Notes: a model not told the origin generated them from the letters alone. A DNA stretch of 64,000 nt from Collinsella sp. AK_207A (GCF_902501965.1 NZ_CABWID010000024.1:1-64000); one strand, 5' to 3'. Positions 54,883 through 64,000 are shown, numbered from the stretch's first letter. Numbers and translations: made by a program.

Positions 54883-54960
54883 GGACCGCGAACGATCGTC
54901 GGGCACGCACGACCCCAGAGAAGGCAGTATCGGAAGCAATCGGTTGAGAGGAAAGGTTCG

Positions 54961-56106
54961 ATGGGCAAGAAAGAATGCATCGCGATGCTCCTCGCAGGAG
55001 GACAGGGAAGCAGGTTGGGGGCTCTGACCTCGAAGATCGCTAAACCGGCCGTCTCGTTTGGCGGCAAGTTCAGGATCATCGACTTCGCGCTTTCAAACTG
55101 CACGAACTCCGGCATCGACACGGTGGGCGTGCTCACCCAGTACCGACCCTACCTGCTGCACAGCTACATCGGTTCCGGCGAGGCGTGGGACCTGGACGCC
55201 CGTGACGGCGGCGTCTCCATCCTCCCCCCCTACGCCACCCAGGAGGGAGGCGCCTGGTACGCGGGCACAGCCGACGCCATCACGCAAAACCTCGAGTACA
55301 TCAAGATGTACGACCCCGAGTACGTGCTGATCCTCTCCGGTGACCACCTGTACCGCATGGACTACCGCAAGATGCTCGCCAGCCATATCCAGCACAAGGC
55401 CGACCTCACCGTGTCGGTCATGCCCGTGCCCTGGGAGGAGGCCAGCCGCTTCGGCATCCTGACCGCCGACGACGACGGCCGCATCCAGCGGTTCGACGAG
55501 AAGCCCGAGAAGCCCGAGAGCAACCTGGCCTCCATGGGCATCTACATCTTCTCGACCAAGGTGCTCGTGGACGCCCTCGAGGCCGATGCCGTTGACCAGC
55601 GCTCGAGCCACGACTTCGGCAAGGACATCATCCCCAAGCTGCTCAGTGAGGGCTATGGCCTCTACACCTACGAGTTCCACGGCTTCTGGAAGGACGTCGG
55701 CACCATCGCGAGCTTCCACGAGACGTCGATGGACCTGCTCGGCCCGAACCCCGAGTTCGACCTGTACGACAAGAGCTTCCCGATCCTGAGCAACATCACC
55801 ACGCGCCCGCCGCACTACATCGGTCCCGACGCGGTGATCGACGACGCGCTGGTCTCGAACGGATGCAAGGTGTACGGCACCGTGCGCCACTCGATCGTCT
55901 CCACCGACGCGGTGGTGGGCGAGCGCGCCGTCGTCGAGGATTCCGTGCTGCTGCCCGGCGCGCAGGTGAAGGCCGGGGCGCACGTGCGCCGCGCCATCCT
56001 GGGCGAGAACGCCGTGGTTGAGGAAGGCGTCAAGCTCGGCTCCGTGGACACGACGAAGGATACGGCCGTCGTTGGAAACGACGTCGTCATCGGGAAGGGG
56101 GAATGA
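54961..56106 (+). CDS. glgC: Glucose-1-phosphate adenylyltransferase
   Basis: A 381-residue enzyme that makes ADP-glucose, the donor for glycogen synthase, and is normally the controlled step. The nucleotide motif is [15 protein letters not shown], with [19 protein letters not shown] next. [13 protein letters not shown] holds the catalytic Asp, and [16 protein letters not shown] is conserved. The C-terminal left-handed beta helix has hexapeptide repeats. GAGGAAAGGTTCG precedes the ATG. It is paired with glgD 4 nt downstream. Confidence 0.96.
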   Translation: MGKKECIAMLLAGGQGSRLGALTSKIAKPAVSFGGKFRIIDFALSNCTNSGIDTVGVLTQYRPYLLHSYIGSGEAWDLDARDGGVSILPPYATQEGGAWYAGTADAITQNLEYIKMYDPEYVLILSGDHLYRMDYRKMLASHIQHKADLTVSVMPVPWEEASRFGILTADDDGRIQRFDEKPEKPESNLASMGIYIFSTKVLVDALEADAVDQRSSHDFGKDIIPKLLSEGYGLYTYEFHGFWKDVGTIASFHETSMDLLGPNPEFDLYDKSFPILSNITTRPPHYIGPDAVIDDALVSNGCKVYGTVRHSIVSTDAVVGERAVVEDSVLLPGAQVKAGAHVRRAILGENAVVEEGVKLGSVDTTKDTAVVGNDVVIGKGE

Positions 56107-56110
56107 ACCG

Positions 56111-57229
56111 ATGAGCATGACGCAGAACCGCACTCTCGGCTATATCACCGCTAACTACATCACCCGCGAGAACAGCGTGCTGACCGCCAACCGCCCGCTG
56201 GCGTCCGTGCCGTTCATGGGCCGCTACCGGCTCATCGACTTCCCGCTCTCCAACATGATGAACGCGGGCATCAAGACCGTCGGCCTCGTGATGCCCGGCA
56301 ACTGCCGCTCCATCATGGACCACGTCGGCTCGGGTAAGGACTGGCTGCTCGACCGCAAGAAGGGCGGTCTCTTCCTGGTGCCCGGAAATGCCTACGGCAC
56401 CTCCAAGCGCGGCATGCGCTTCCTGCTGCGCGACATCATCGCCAACAAGGAGCTCTTCAAGCGCTCCGATAAGCCCTACGTGGTCATGATGGGCTCCTCC
56501 ATCGTGTTCAACCTCGATCTGCACCAGATCGTGGACGCGCACGAGACCTCGGGCGCGGGCATCACCATGGTGTACGTCAAGGCGGTCCGCCACCAGGACG
56601 ACGCCTCCTCGCTCGTGATCGGCGACCGCGGCCGCGTGACGCAGGTCAGGCCCGGCTGCGATTACGGCGACAACAAGTTCATGGACTGCTTCATCATCGA
56701 CCGCAAGCTGCTGCTCGACATCATCGAGGACTACGCCACGGCCGACTACCTCGACATCTTCGAGGCCATCGCCGGCGACTTCGCGCGCATCGACGTGTGC
56801 AGCTACGAGTTCAAGGGCCTCGTGGTGGGCATCCATGGCGAGGAGACCTACTACGAGCGGAGCATGCAGCTCATCGACCCGAGCATCTACGAGCAGCTCT
56901 TCAACCCCGATCGCCCGATCATCACCAAGGCGCACGACGCGCCCCCGGCGAAGTACTTCGCGGGCAGCCGTGCCACCAACTCACTGATCTCTACCGGTTG
57001 CGAGATCAAGGGCACCGTCCGCGGCTCCATCCTCTCCCGCGGCGTGATCGTGGAGAGCGGTGCACAGGTGGTCAACTCCATCCTCATGCAAAGCTGCGTC
57101 ATCAAGAGCGGCGCGCGCGTGGAGAACGCCATCCTGGACAAGAACAACGTGGTTCCCGCCAACACGGAGCTGCGCGGAACGCCCGAGCACACCCTGGTGC
57201 TTGGTAAGGCCCCGCTGAATGCCGAGTAA
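56111..57229 (+). CDS. glgD: GlgD, regulatory-type glucose-1-phosphate adenylyltransferase subunit
   Basis: A 372-residue GlgC paralogue. It keeps the fold (VPFMGRYRLIDFPLSNMMNAG, YVVMMGSSIVFNLDL) and the C-terminal beta helix (GSILSRGVIVESGAQVVNSI). The N-terminal GGxGxR-type nucleotide loop is replaced by TANYITRENSVLTANRPLAS, as is typical of GlgD. In Firmicutes GlgD is catalytically weak and raises GlgC activity in a mixed tetramer. GGGAAGGGGGA precedes the ATG at 56111. Confidence 0.92.
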   Translation: MSMTQNRTLGYITANYITRENSVLTANRPLASVPFMGRYRLIDFPLSNMMNAGIKTVGLVMPGNCRSIMDHVGSGKDWLLDRKKGGLFLVPGNAYGTSKRGMRFLLRDIIANKELFKRSDKPYVVMMGSSIVFNLDLHQIVDAHETSGAGITMVYVKAVRHQDDASSLVIGDRGRVTQVRPGCDYGDNKFMDCFIIDRKLLLDIIEDYATADYLDIFEAIAGDFARIDVCSYEFKGLVVGIHGEETYYERSMQLIDPSIYEQLFNPDRPIITKAHDAPPAKYFAGSRATNSLISTGCEIKGTVRGSILSRGVIVESGAQVVNSILMQSCVIKSGARVENAILDKNNVVPANTELRGTPEHTLVLGKAPLNAE

Positions 57230-57316
57230 CACCCCGGCAACGTGAGAGCGCTATGATGAGACCGTCGTCCGGGCATTGCGCGCGGGCGGCGGTCTCTCGA
57301 ATGTAAGGAGTTTTAC

Positions 57317-59731
57317 ATGTCTGATACAAGGAAGCTCGGCGTCGTCTTTGCCTCTGCCGAGGCCGCGCCCTTCGTGAAGACCGGCGGGCTCGGCGACGTG
57401 GCGGGCTCGCTGCCTCCCGCGCTCGAGGCCGAGGGCGTGAACGTCATCGTCATGGTCCCGCTCTACAGCACCATCCCCGAGGAGTACCAGCGCCAGATGG
57501 AGCATCTGTGCGACTTCTACGTTCCGCTGGGCTGGCGCAACGAGTACTGCGGCCTGGAGCGCCTGGTGCACGACGGCGTGACCTACCTCTTCGTAGATAA
57601 CAAGCGCTACTTCGACCGCAGCTACCCTTACGGCTTCTTTGACGATGGCGAGCGCTTCGCGTTCTTCTCAAAGGCCATCGTGGAGAGCCTGCAGCACCTG
57701 CCCGAGGGCTTTACCTGCGACATCCTGCACTGCAACGACTGGCAGACGGCGCTCGCCCCGGTGTTCCTGCGCGAGTTCTACCAGGGTCTCCCCCTCTACG
57801 AGAACGTTCGGACAATCTTCTCCATCCACAACGTGGCGTTCCAGGGCCAGTTCACCGACAAGATGCTGAACGACGTGCTGGGACTGGCGCATATCACCGC
57901 TGCCGCGAGCCAGCTGCGCTGCGACGACAGCTCCATCAACTACATGATGGGCGCACTCAACTACGCGGACGCCATCACCACCGTCTCCCCCACCTACGCG
58001 GCAGAGATTCAGACGCCGGCCTTCGGTGAGCGCCTGGACGGCGTGCTGCGCCGCCGTAGCGAGGCCCTGCAGGGCATCGTGAACGGCATCGACGTGAACG
58101 CCTGGAACCCGGCCACCGACAAGGCGATCGCAGCCACGTACACGGCCGAGGACCTCTCCGGTAAGGCCGCGTGCAAGCGAGCACTGCAAGAGGAACTGGG
58201 GCTCGAGGTCCGCGATGACCGCCCGCTCATGACGATGGTCACGCGCCTCACGCGCCAGAAGGGCATGGACCTCGTGACCTACGCGCTCGACCGCATCCTC
58301 TCCGGCGGCGTGCAGGTGGCGGTGCTCGGCACGGGAGACTACGAGTACGAGAATGCGCTGCGCTACTTCGAGGGCAAGTACCCTGGTCAGATGAGCGCGC
58401 GCATCCAGTTCGACGCCGCGCTCTCCAAGCGCATGTACGCCGGCTCGGACCTGTTCCTCATGCCGAGCCTCTTTGAGCCCTGTGGCCTCTCCCAGATGAT
58501 CGCCATGCGCTACGGAACCCTGCCCGTGGTTCGCGAGACGGGCGGCCTCAGGGACACCGTGGCGCCCTACAACTACGTGACGGGCGAGGGCACAGGTTTC
58601 TCGTTCGCCAACTTCAACGGCGACGAGATGGGCGACGCCGTGTTCCGCGGCGCGCGCCTGTTCCGGGATGATCCCGAGGCCTTCCACCAGCTGCGGCTAA
58701 ACGCCATGAGCCAGGACTTCAGCTGGAAGAAGAGCGCGGACAAGTACCTCGACCTGTACTTCTGGATGCATCCGGAGGTGCCGCGGCGGGCGTCCGAGGC
58801 GGTTGTGGATGCGGAGGCCGCTGCGAAGCCGGAGGCCAAGGTTGAGCCGGTTGCCGAGCAGTCCGTGACACCCGCGGCGAAGAAGCCCGCCGCAAAGGTA
58901 GAATCTGCGGAGAAGCCTATCGAGAAGAAGCCCGCAGCGAAGGGTGTAACCAAGCCGAAGGCCGCGAGCAAGCCGGCAGCCAAGCCCACGGCGCGCAAGA
59001 CGGCGGCGAAGGCCGCTTCCGCGAAGGCTGCTGCCGAGAAACCTGCCGCCGAGAAGACGTCGGAAGCCTCGAAGCCGGCTGCCAAGTCCGCGACCAAAAC
59101 CGCACCGAAGAAGACAGCCGCTGCGCCTGCGGCCAAACCTGCCGCTCAGTCCCCCGCCAAAGCCGCGGTAAAGACCACTCCCAAGGCGACTACCAAGACC
59201 GCCGCGAAGCCAGCGGAGGAGAAGGCGGCGGCGACAAAGGTAACGGTCAAGGTGGCGGAAGCCAAGGCAGCCACGAAGGCTACGGCTGTCGAACCCGCCA
59301 AGACCGAGGTAAAGGCCCCGGCCAAGCCCGCGGCCCACAAGACGGCCCATAAGACGACAGCGACGAAACCAACTGCAAAGCCCGCGACGAGCGCCAAATC
59401 CGTCGCTGAGATGCCTGTGACGGCTAAGAGGGCAACCAAGGCAGCGTCGGCGGAAGCCACTCCGGCAGTTAAAGCTTCGGCGAGCTCCAAGCCTGTTGCC
59501 GAGGTAAAGCCCGCCGAGAAGAAGAAGACTGTCGCGAAGCCAGCTCCCAAGCACATAGCCGCGAAGCCCGCGGCGAAGAAGGAGACTCCGACCAGCCCGA
59601 AGCACATGGCGGAGCCCGCGCCCGCCGAGAAGCCGGCTGTTTCGGCCCCGGCCAAGCCGGCAGCCAAACCGGTGACGAGGACGCGCGTCTCAGCTGCTAA
59701 GAAACCGACGACCCGCAGCAAGCGGAAGTAG
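57317..59731 (+). CDS. glgA: Glycogen synthase with a 310-residue histone-H1-like tail
   Basis: An 804-residue protein. Residues 1-490 are a complete GT5 glycogen synthase, which extends glycogen from ADP-glucose: the N-terminal loop is VKTGGLGDVAGSLPPALE, followed by HCNDWQTALAPVFL, MVTRLTRQKGMDLV and LFEPCGLSQMIAMRYG. From about residue 495 to the end it is almost only Lys, Ala, Pro, Thr, Ser, Val and Glu, with repeats such as AAKPAAKPTARKTAAKAA, ending TRSKRK. Such tails are known in H1-like and AlgP-like proteins but not usually on glycogen synthases. AAGGAGTTTTAC precedes the ATG. Last gene of the operon, with a terminator 26 nt later. Confidence 0.94.
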   Translation: MSDTRKLGVVFASAEAAPFVKTGGLGDVAGSLPPALEAEGVNVIVMVPLYSTIPEEYQRQMEHLCDFYVPLGWRNEYCGLERLVHDGVTYLFVDNKRYFDRSYPYGFFDDGERFAFFSKAIVESLQHLPEGFTCDILHCNDWQTALAPVFLREFYQGLPLYENVRTIFSIHNVAFQGQFTDKMLNDVLGLAHITAAASQLRCDDSSINYMMGALNYADAITTVSPTYAAEIQTPAFGERLDGVLRRRSEALQGIVNGIDVNAWNPATDKAIAATYTAEDLSGKAACKRALQEELGLEVRDDRPLMTMVTRLTRQKGMDLVTYALDRILSGGVQVAVLGTGDYEYENALRYFEGKYPGQMSARIQFDAALSKRMYAGSDLFLMPSLFEPCGLSQMIAMRYGTLPVVRETGGLRDTVAPYNYVTGEGTGFSFANFNGDEMGDAVFRGARLFRDDPEAFHQLRLNAMSQDFSWKKSADKYLDLYFWMHPEVPRRASEAVVDAEAAAKPEAKVEPVAEQSVTPAAKKPAAKVESAEKPIEKKPAAKGVTKPKAASKPAAKPTARKTAAKAASAKAAAEKPAAEKTSEASKPAAKSATKTAPKKTAAAPAAKPAAQSPAKAAVKTTPKATTKTAAKPAEEKAAATKVTVKVAEAKAATKATAVEPAKTEVKAPAKPAAHKTAHKTTATKPTAKPATSAKSVAEMPVTAKRATKAASAEATPAVKASASSKPVAEVKPAEKKKTVAKPAPKHIAAKPAAKKETPTSPKHMAEPAPAEKPAVSAPAKPAAKPVTRTRVSAAKKPTTRSKRK

Positions 59732-59757
59732 CGGCTTCAAGAAGAAGCGATCTCGAA

Positions 59758-59790
59758 GGGGAGCCCATCAGCCGACGGGCTCCCCTTTTT
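59758..59790 (+). terminator. Terminator of the glycogen operon
   Basis: A perfect 9-bp stem GGGGAGCCC/GGGCTCCCC with a 10-nt loop is followed by TTTTT. Confidence 0.9.
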
Positions 59791-59832
59791 CATCCGCATC
59801 CACGGTGTCCGGCAAACGATCAACAGACGGTT

Positions 59833-59994
59833 GCTAAGCAGATCGGACGCCAGGCGAACACCAAGGGGCGGTTGCTAAGCAGGTTGGACACCAAGGTGGC
59901 GGTTGCTAAGCAATATCGCCATCAGCAGAACGTAGCTAAGCATATCGGACGCTAAGACGCCCTAAATGGGCCCTTAGCGTCCGATATGCTTAGC
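59833..59994. repeat. Intergenic repeat array, word GCTAAGCAKATCGGACGC
   Basis: Direct copies start at 59833, 59874, 59905 and 59935, three of them preceded by CGGTT, with spacings of 41, 31 and 30 bp. The second and third copies are degenerate. A fifth copy at 59973-59994 is inverted and forms a perfect 22-bp pair with 59935-59956 around a 16-nt loop. It lies between convergent glgA and murG. Confidence 0.8.
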
Positions 59995-60026
59995 AAAAGC
60001 CTCGTAGCACCCCGTTCAGGAGAGGG

Positions 60027-61172
60027 TCAGTCCTGGGAGACGAGTCCTTCCACCGCATCTGCCAGGGCCTCGGCGGCGCGATCCTGACCAAGGCCCCGCG
60101 CCGCGGTGCGCATGGCCGCTCGCCGCGCGGGGTCCTCGAGCAGCGAGACGAGCTCGGTACTGAACGCGTCGTCGTCGATGTCCTTGTCGGCGAACATCAC
60201 CGCGGCACCGGCATCCACCAAGTAGCGCGCGTTGGTCGTCTGATGGTCCGCCGTGGCGAGCGGGTACGGAACGAGCACCGAGGGAGCCGCCAGCGCCGCG
60301 ATCTCGGCGATCGTCGAGGCACCGGCACGCGAGAGTACCAGATCGGCCGCGGCAAGCATGTCGCCCATGCCGTCGATGTAGGGGCGAACGTCCCAGCGAG
60401 CAGCTTCCGCGTCATCAAGCGCCAGCGCCGCCTTGGTCGCCTCGAAGTCCGCGGCCCCCGTGGAGTGGACCACGCGCAGACCGGGCAGGTCGAGCAACTG
60501 CTTCTTCAGCCCGGCCATGCGCTCGTTCAGATGCCGCGCCCCCAGGCTGCCGCCGAAGACGAGCAGCAGCGTCTCGTCCTCCCCCACGCCCTCGGCCGCG
60601 CGACCGTGTGTGCGATCGCCCACGAGCACCGAGCGACGCACCGGATTCCCTGTAAACCGCACGACCTCATCGCGCGCACCGGCGGCCAGAAAGACCTCAC
60701 GGACGCTCGGCTGGGCGATGGCGATGAGTGCAGCGCCCTTGGCCGACGTCTTATTCGCAAGCCCCGGCACCGAGTTCTGCTCATGCAGCGCCACGGGGAT
60801 ACCCAGCTGATGGGCGGCACGCACCAGGGGCAGCTCCACGTAGGCGCCGAAGCCCACGACCACATCGGGCCGAAGCGAGGAATCCGCGCGGAACGCCTTC
60901 ACCAGACGGCGCTGCTCATGCGCCACGTGCACGAGCGCGGTGACGAGCGTCCACGGGCGGGTCCGATTAAAGCCCGTCACCTCCACCGGAAAGAAGTCGA
61001 AGCCGGCTTCGGGGACCAAGCGACCCTCGAGGCGGCGCGTCTGGCCAAAGAAGCACACGTGATGACCGCGCTCGCGGAGCTCCTCGGCAAGAGCAAGCGC
61101 GGGGTTCACATGACCCGCCGTTCCTCCCGCCGCAATCGCGATATTCAACGGTCGATCAGCCTTCGTCGTCAT
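60027..61172 (-). CDS. murG: UDP-GlcNAc:undecaprenyl-PP-MurNAc-pentapeptide GlcNAc transferase
   Basis: A 381-residue GT28 enzyme that converts lipid I to lipid II at the inner membrane face. Motifs are IAIAAGGTAGHVNPALALA at the N terminus, PDVVVGFGAYVELPLV, HEQNSVPGLANK, FGGSLGARHLNE and LVLSRAGASTIAEIAAL. The start overlaps the end of ftsW by 17 nt. In the usual order murC would follow, but here the repeat array and the glycogen operon come next. Confidence 0.96.
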   Translation of the reverse strand: MTTKADRPLNIAIAAGGTAGHVNPALALAEELRERGHHVCFFGQTRRLEGRLVPEAGFDFFPVEVTGFNRTRPWTLVTALVHVAHEQRRLVKAFRADSSLRPDVVVGFGAYVELPLVRAAHQLGIPVALHEQNSVPGLANKTSAKGAALIAIAQPSVREVFLAAGARDEVVRFTGNPVRRSVLVGDRTHGRAAEGVGEDETLLLVFGGSLGARHLNERMAGLKKQLLDLPGLRVVHSTGAADFEATKAALALDDAEAARWDVRPYIDGMGDMLAAADLVLSRAGASTIAEIAALAAPSVLVPYPLATADHQTTNARYLVDAGAAVMFADKDIDDDAFSTELVSLLEDPARRAAMRTAARGLGQDRAAEALADAVEGLVSQD

Positions 61173-62832
61173 AGCGCGTGTCCCCTCTCACTTCACGATG
61201 GGTCCGTAGGCGCTCACCCGGATCCGCGTTCAAATCGATGCGCTCGTAACCGCCGCGGCCGGTGCCGGCGAGTGGAGACGAGCCCCGCATGCGGCCAGAC
61301 GCACGCCCGGAAGCGCCGGCGCCGCCCTCATATACCGAGAAGCCGCGGATCCTCTGGGAAGCGGATCGCTCGCCGCCACGCCGCGCTTCGCGCCCGGCGC
61401 GATCGGGGGCGCTCCCGCCACGCGAAGCGGTGCGAACGTGGGGGACGCCGGCCGTGCTCCGACCAAGATGGCTGGAGACGTCAGCGCCCGGATCTGCCGG
61501 AGCACCCGGGGTTCCTTCCCGCCCCACCACAGAGAACGTGGAGCGGGCGGCGCGGTAGAGGCTGCCATCGCGGCTCTCAACCGATACGCGGACGATGAGC
61601 CCCGCCAAGATCATGGACGCCCACATTGACGAGCCGCCGTAACTCACGAAGGGCAGCGTCTTGCCGGTCATGGGCGTCACCGAGAGGATGCCGAGCACGT
61701 TGATGAAGAACTGGAGCCCCAAGACGGTCGCGCATCCCGCCGCGACGAGCTTTCCGTACAGGGTGGGCGACTGCTCGGCGATCTTGAACGCCGCGTACAC
61801 CATGAGCATGAAAACCGCGAAGAAGATCAGGGTCCCGACAAGCCCCAGCTCCTCACCGATGATGGCGAGGATGTAGTCGTTGTGCGCCTCGGGCAGGTAG
61901 TTGTACTTCATGGTGGAACCACCGATGCCGCGCCCGAACAGCCCGCCGGAGGCGAACGCCATGATCGCGAGCGCGGCCTGGTAGCCGTCGCCGTACGGGT
62001 CCTTCCACGGATCAAGCGCCACCTGGAAGCGCGCCAGACGGTACGGCGAGAACGCAACCAAGACGATTCCCGCAAGGACGACCACGGCGATGCTGCCTAA
62101 GATCACCTTGGGAGAAAGGCCGGCGAGCATGGCGCACGCAGCCACGGTGAGCACGATGATGAGAGTGGTACCCGTATCCGGCTCCGCGATGATGAGCAGC
62201 AGCGGAACGAGCACCTCGACGCCCAAACGCGCGAGGAGTTCGCGTAGGTCGATGCTGTGCTCACCGAAATAATCGTTGAGCGAGCGTGCGGCCAAGATGA
62301 TGATGAGCGGCTTGGCGAACTCGGATGGCTGCAACGTGAAGCTGTCCAAGCGAATCCAGCGATGCGCACCGCCCGCCGACCTGAACGCGAACACCGCGAG
62401 GAGCAGGACCACCACGCCCACGAGCAGGAAGCGCGCACCGCCCTGGCGGTAGCCCTCGAGCGTGCAGGGCTTACCGTACGCGACGCACACGGCAAGGATG
62501 ACGCCCACGGCGACGAACCCGAGCTGGCGGGTCAGGAAGAACGTCGGGTCGCCGAGCTCGGAGAGCGCCTCCACGGCGGATGCCGAGTAGACCATGAGCA
62601 CGCCGAAGCAGACGATGGCCGCCAGGCAGGCGATGAAGACGAGCCGCGGACGCATGATGCGGGCCGGCACGCCCGCGATGAACTTGTCATGCAGCGTGGA
62701 GCGACCCTCCGCGGCGCGACGACGTGAAGCCTGAACCCCCTTCTGCTTCGATGCGCGCGCATCGGCCGGAGCACCCGCCTGCGTGCGCACACCGCCGGGC
62801 ACGGCACGCTCCGGGGCGCTACTCACCGTCAT
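61156..62832 (-). CDS. ftsW: Peptidoglycan polymerase FtsW with extended termini
   Basis: A 558-residue SEDS-family protein that polymerises septal peptidoglycan. The membrane core (about residues 60-420) has VMVYSASA-like FGVLMVYSASAVEAL, LQPSEFAKPLIIILAARSL, EELGLVGTLIFFAVFML and TGKTLPFVSYGGSSMW. An N-terminal extension of about 60 basic residues and a C-terminal Arg/Gly-rich cytoplasmic tail of about 140 residues flank it; FtsW is usually near 400 residues. The start overlaps murD by 14 nt. Confidence 0.93.
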   Translation of the reverse strand: MTVSSAPERAVPGGVRTQAGAPADARASKQKGVQASRRRAAEGRSTLHDKFIAGVPARIMRPRLVFIACLAAIVCFGVLMVYSASAVEALSELGDPTFFLTRQLGFVAVGVILAVCVAYGKPCTLEGYRQGGARFLLVGVVVLLLAVFAFRSAGGAHRWIRLDSFTLQPSEFAKPLIIILAARSLNDYFGEHSIDLRELLARLGVEVLVPLLLIIAEPDTGTTLIIVLTVAACAMLAGLSPKVILGSIAVVVLAGIVLVAFSPYRLARFQVALDPWKDPYGDGYQAALAIMAFASGGLFGRGIGGSTMKYNYLPEAHNDYILAIIGEELGLVGTLIFFAVFMLMVYAAFKIAEQSPTLYGKLVAAGCATVLGLQFFINVLGILSVTPMTGKTLPFVSYGGSSMWASMILAGLIVRVSVESRDGSLYRAARSTFSVVGREGTPGAPADPGADVSSHLGRSTAGVPHVRTASRGGSAPDRAGREARRGGERSASQRIRGFSVYEGGAGASGRASGRMRGSSPLAGTGRGGYERIDLNADPGERLRTHREVRGDTRYDDEG

Positions 62833-64000
62833 TGTCCTTCATGCCGGCAACGATGGCCTTGAAGACACGTCCGCGCTCCTCGAAGCCCGAGAACTCGTCA
62901 AAGGAGGAGCAAGCCGGGGAAAGCAGGACTACGTCGCCCGGATGAGCGAGCGAGCGGCCCACCTGCACGGCGTCTTCCAAATCGTTGGCCTCGGCGATGT
63001 CGATGGCATCGGCGCCCGGGGCATCCTCGACGGCGCGACGGAAGCGCTCGCGCGCGTCGCCGAAGCAGACGATGGCGCCCACCTGGGGCACCACGCGCGA
63101 GACAAAGCCCTCGAGCGGCGTTCCCTTGTCATGGCCGCCGAGCAGCAGCACCACGCGGTCATCGGGAAAGGCGGTGAGTGCCTTCTCAACGGCATCGGTG
63201 TTGGTCGCCTTGGAATCGTTGACGAAGCGCACGCCGTCGATCTCACCGCAGGGCTCCACACGGTGCTCGAGCGGCTTGAAGTTGCGCAGGCCCGCGCGGA
63301 CGCCGTCGTCCGTGGCGCCGCAGAAGAGCACGAGGACCGCCGCGGCGAGCGCGTTCAGCCAGTTGTGGCTGCCCTTGAGGATGAGCTCGTTTGTGCGCAC
63401 CAGCTCGTGCTCGGCGCCGCCCAGGCGCACCACGAGCATGCCGTCGCGCACGAACGCGGCGTCGGTGGTACCGGGCTCGGCAAGCCCCAGACGACAGAAG
63501 CGCCGACCCGGCAGGAAGATCTCGTCGGCAAAGGCCATCGTGCCCGGATCATCCACGTTGACGACGCAGAGGTCGTGCTCGTCCATGTTCTGGAAGAGCC
63601 TGATCTTCGCCCGGGCGTACGCCTCATGGGTGCGGTGCCAGGCTAGGTGATCGGGGGTGATGTTCAGGAGCGCCGCGGCGCGCGGATGCAGCTCGGACGT
63701 CGTGGCGATCTGGTAGCTCGAGAGCTCGGCGGCGAACCAGGAGCCCGGAGCGCGCCCGTCGACCTCGTGGATGGGCGGCTCGCCGATGTTTCCAACCGCG
63801 TGGCTCGCGATGCCGCTCGAACGCAGCAGATGGTCCACAAGCGAGGTAGTCGTGGTCTTGCCGTTAGTGCCGGTGACCGCGATCCAGCGATCGGGCGAGA
63901 GGCGATAGGCGAACTCAGGCTCGCCCATGATCTGCGCGCTCGCGGCACGCCCGGCGGCGAAGAAGTCGGAGAACTCCGAGATACCGGGGCTCGTCACGCA
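62819..64000 (-). CDS. murD: UDP-N-acetylmuramoylalanine-D-glutamate ligase (partial)
   Basis: About 393 residues of MurD are seen; the frame runs off the right edge, so roughly the first 60-90 residues are missing. The ATP loop is WIAVTGTNGKTTTTSLVDHL, followed by GNIGEPPI, AELSSYQI, ITPDHLAWH and the C-terminal HRVEPCGEIDGVRFVNDSKA and LLLGGHDKGTPLEG. It adds D-Glu to UDP-MurNAc-L-Ala. Its end overlaps ftsW by 14 nt, so murD, ftsW and murG are tightly coupled. Confidence 0.94.
   Translation of the reverse strand, partial: CVTSPGISEFSDFFAAGRAASAQIMGEPEFAYRLSPDRWIAVTGTNGKTTTTSLVDHLLRSSGIASHAVGNIGEPPIHEVDGRAPGSWFAAELSSYQIATTSELHPRAAALLNITPDHLAWHRTHEAYARAKIRLFQNMDEHDLCVVNVDDPGTMAFADEIFLPGRRFCRLGLAEPGTTDAAFVRDGMLVVRLGGAEHELVRTNELILKGSHNWLNALAAAVLVLFCGATDDGVRAGLRNFKPLEHRVEPCGEIDGVRFVNDSKATNTDAVEKALTAFPDDRVVLLLGGHDKGTPLEGFVSRVVPQVGAIVCFGDARERFRRAVEDAPGADAIDIAEANDLEDAVQVGRSLAHPGDVVLLSPACSSFDEFSGFEERGRVFKAIVAGMKDNDGE

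Noticed and set aside
59833-59994. CRISPR array
   Set aside because: Only four direct copies, two of them degenerate, with unequal 30-41-bp periods, an inverted fifth copy and no cas genes nearby.

Overview
The window looks like chromosomal DNA of a high-GC, Gram-positive gut actinobacterium of the Coriobacteriia, most likely Collinsella or a close relative. That is an inference from sugar-PTS genes together with a SepF/DivIVA/FtsZ divisome, an actinobacterial-type murC-murB-ftsQ-ftsZ order, a fermentative AdhE and a glycogen operon. No 16S gene or other species marker is present.

1-9.6 kb is an accessory region. It holds an IS3-type transposase tail, a lactose-PTS locus (lacF, a LacI-type repressor, lacG, lacE) with a 30-bp palindromic operator and a leftover EIIB fragment, a PEP-mutase-like gene with a GntR regulator, a decayed second IS3 element, and a B3/4-domain gene with a small membrane ORF behind it. 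9.6-17.9 kb is a housekeeping block on the minus strand: asp23, a FakA-like DAK2 protein, recG, rsmD, coaD, a coiled-coil protein and yceD, followed by a GIY-YIG/AlkD fusion. 17.9-22.6 kb is a metal or oxyanion importer operon (lipoprotein, moeA, FecCD-type permease, ATPase) behind a clear promoter and a structured leader. 22.6-26.2 kb has yigZ, RNase P RNA, a truncated GH1 gene and a Pit/DUF47 phosphate transport pair.

26.3-35 kb is the distal half of the division and cell-wall cluster, all on the minus strand: murC, murB, ftsQ, ftsZ, pgeF, yggS, sepF, yggT, divIVA. Its proximal half (murD, ftsW, murG) lies at 60-64 kb. The 25 kb between them holds a MarR-controlled pair of ABC exporters, an unknown membrane-anchored protein, rpmB, an S10-like peptidase, a small kinase, adhE with three LacI-type operator-like sites, thiN, a HAD phosphatase, and a complete glycogen operon on the plus strand (glgB, glgP, glgC, glgD, glgA).

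The most unusual features are: long histone-H1-like Lys/Ala/Pro tails on both GlgB and GlgA; intergenic arrays in which a short word, different at each locus, is present as direct copies plus an inverted copy (35.2, 48.2 and 59.9 kb); a compact leader RNA candidate upstream of the moeA-containing importer operon; and a nuclease/alkylation-repair fusion protein.
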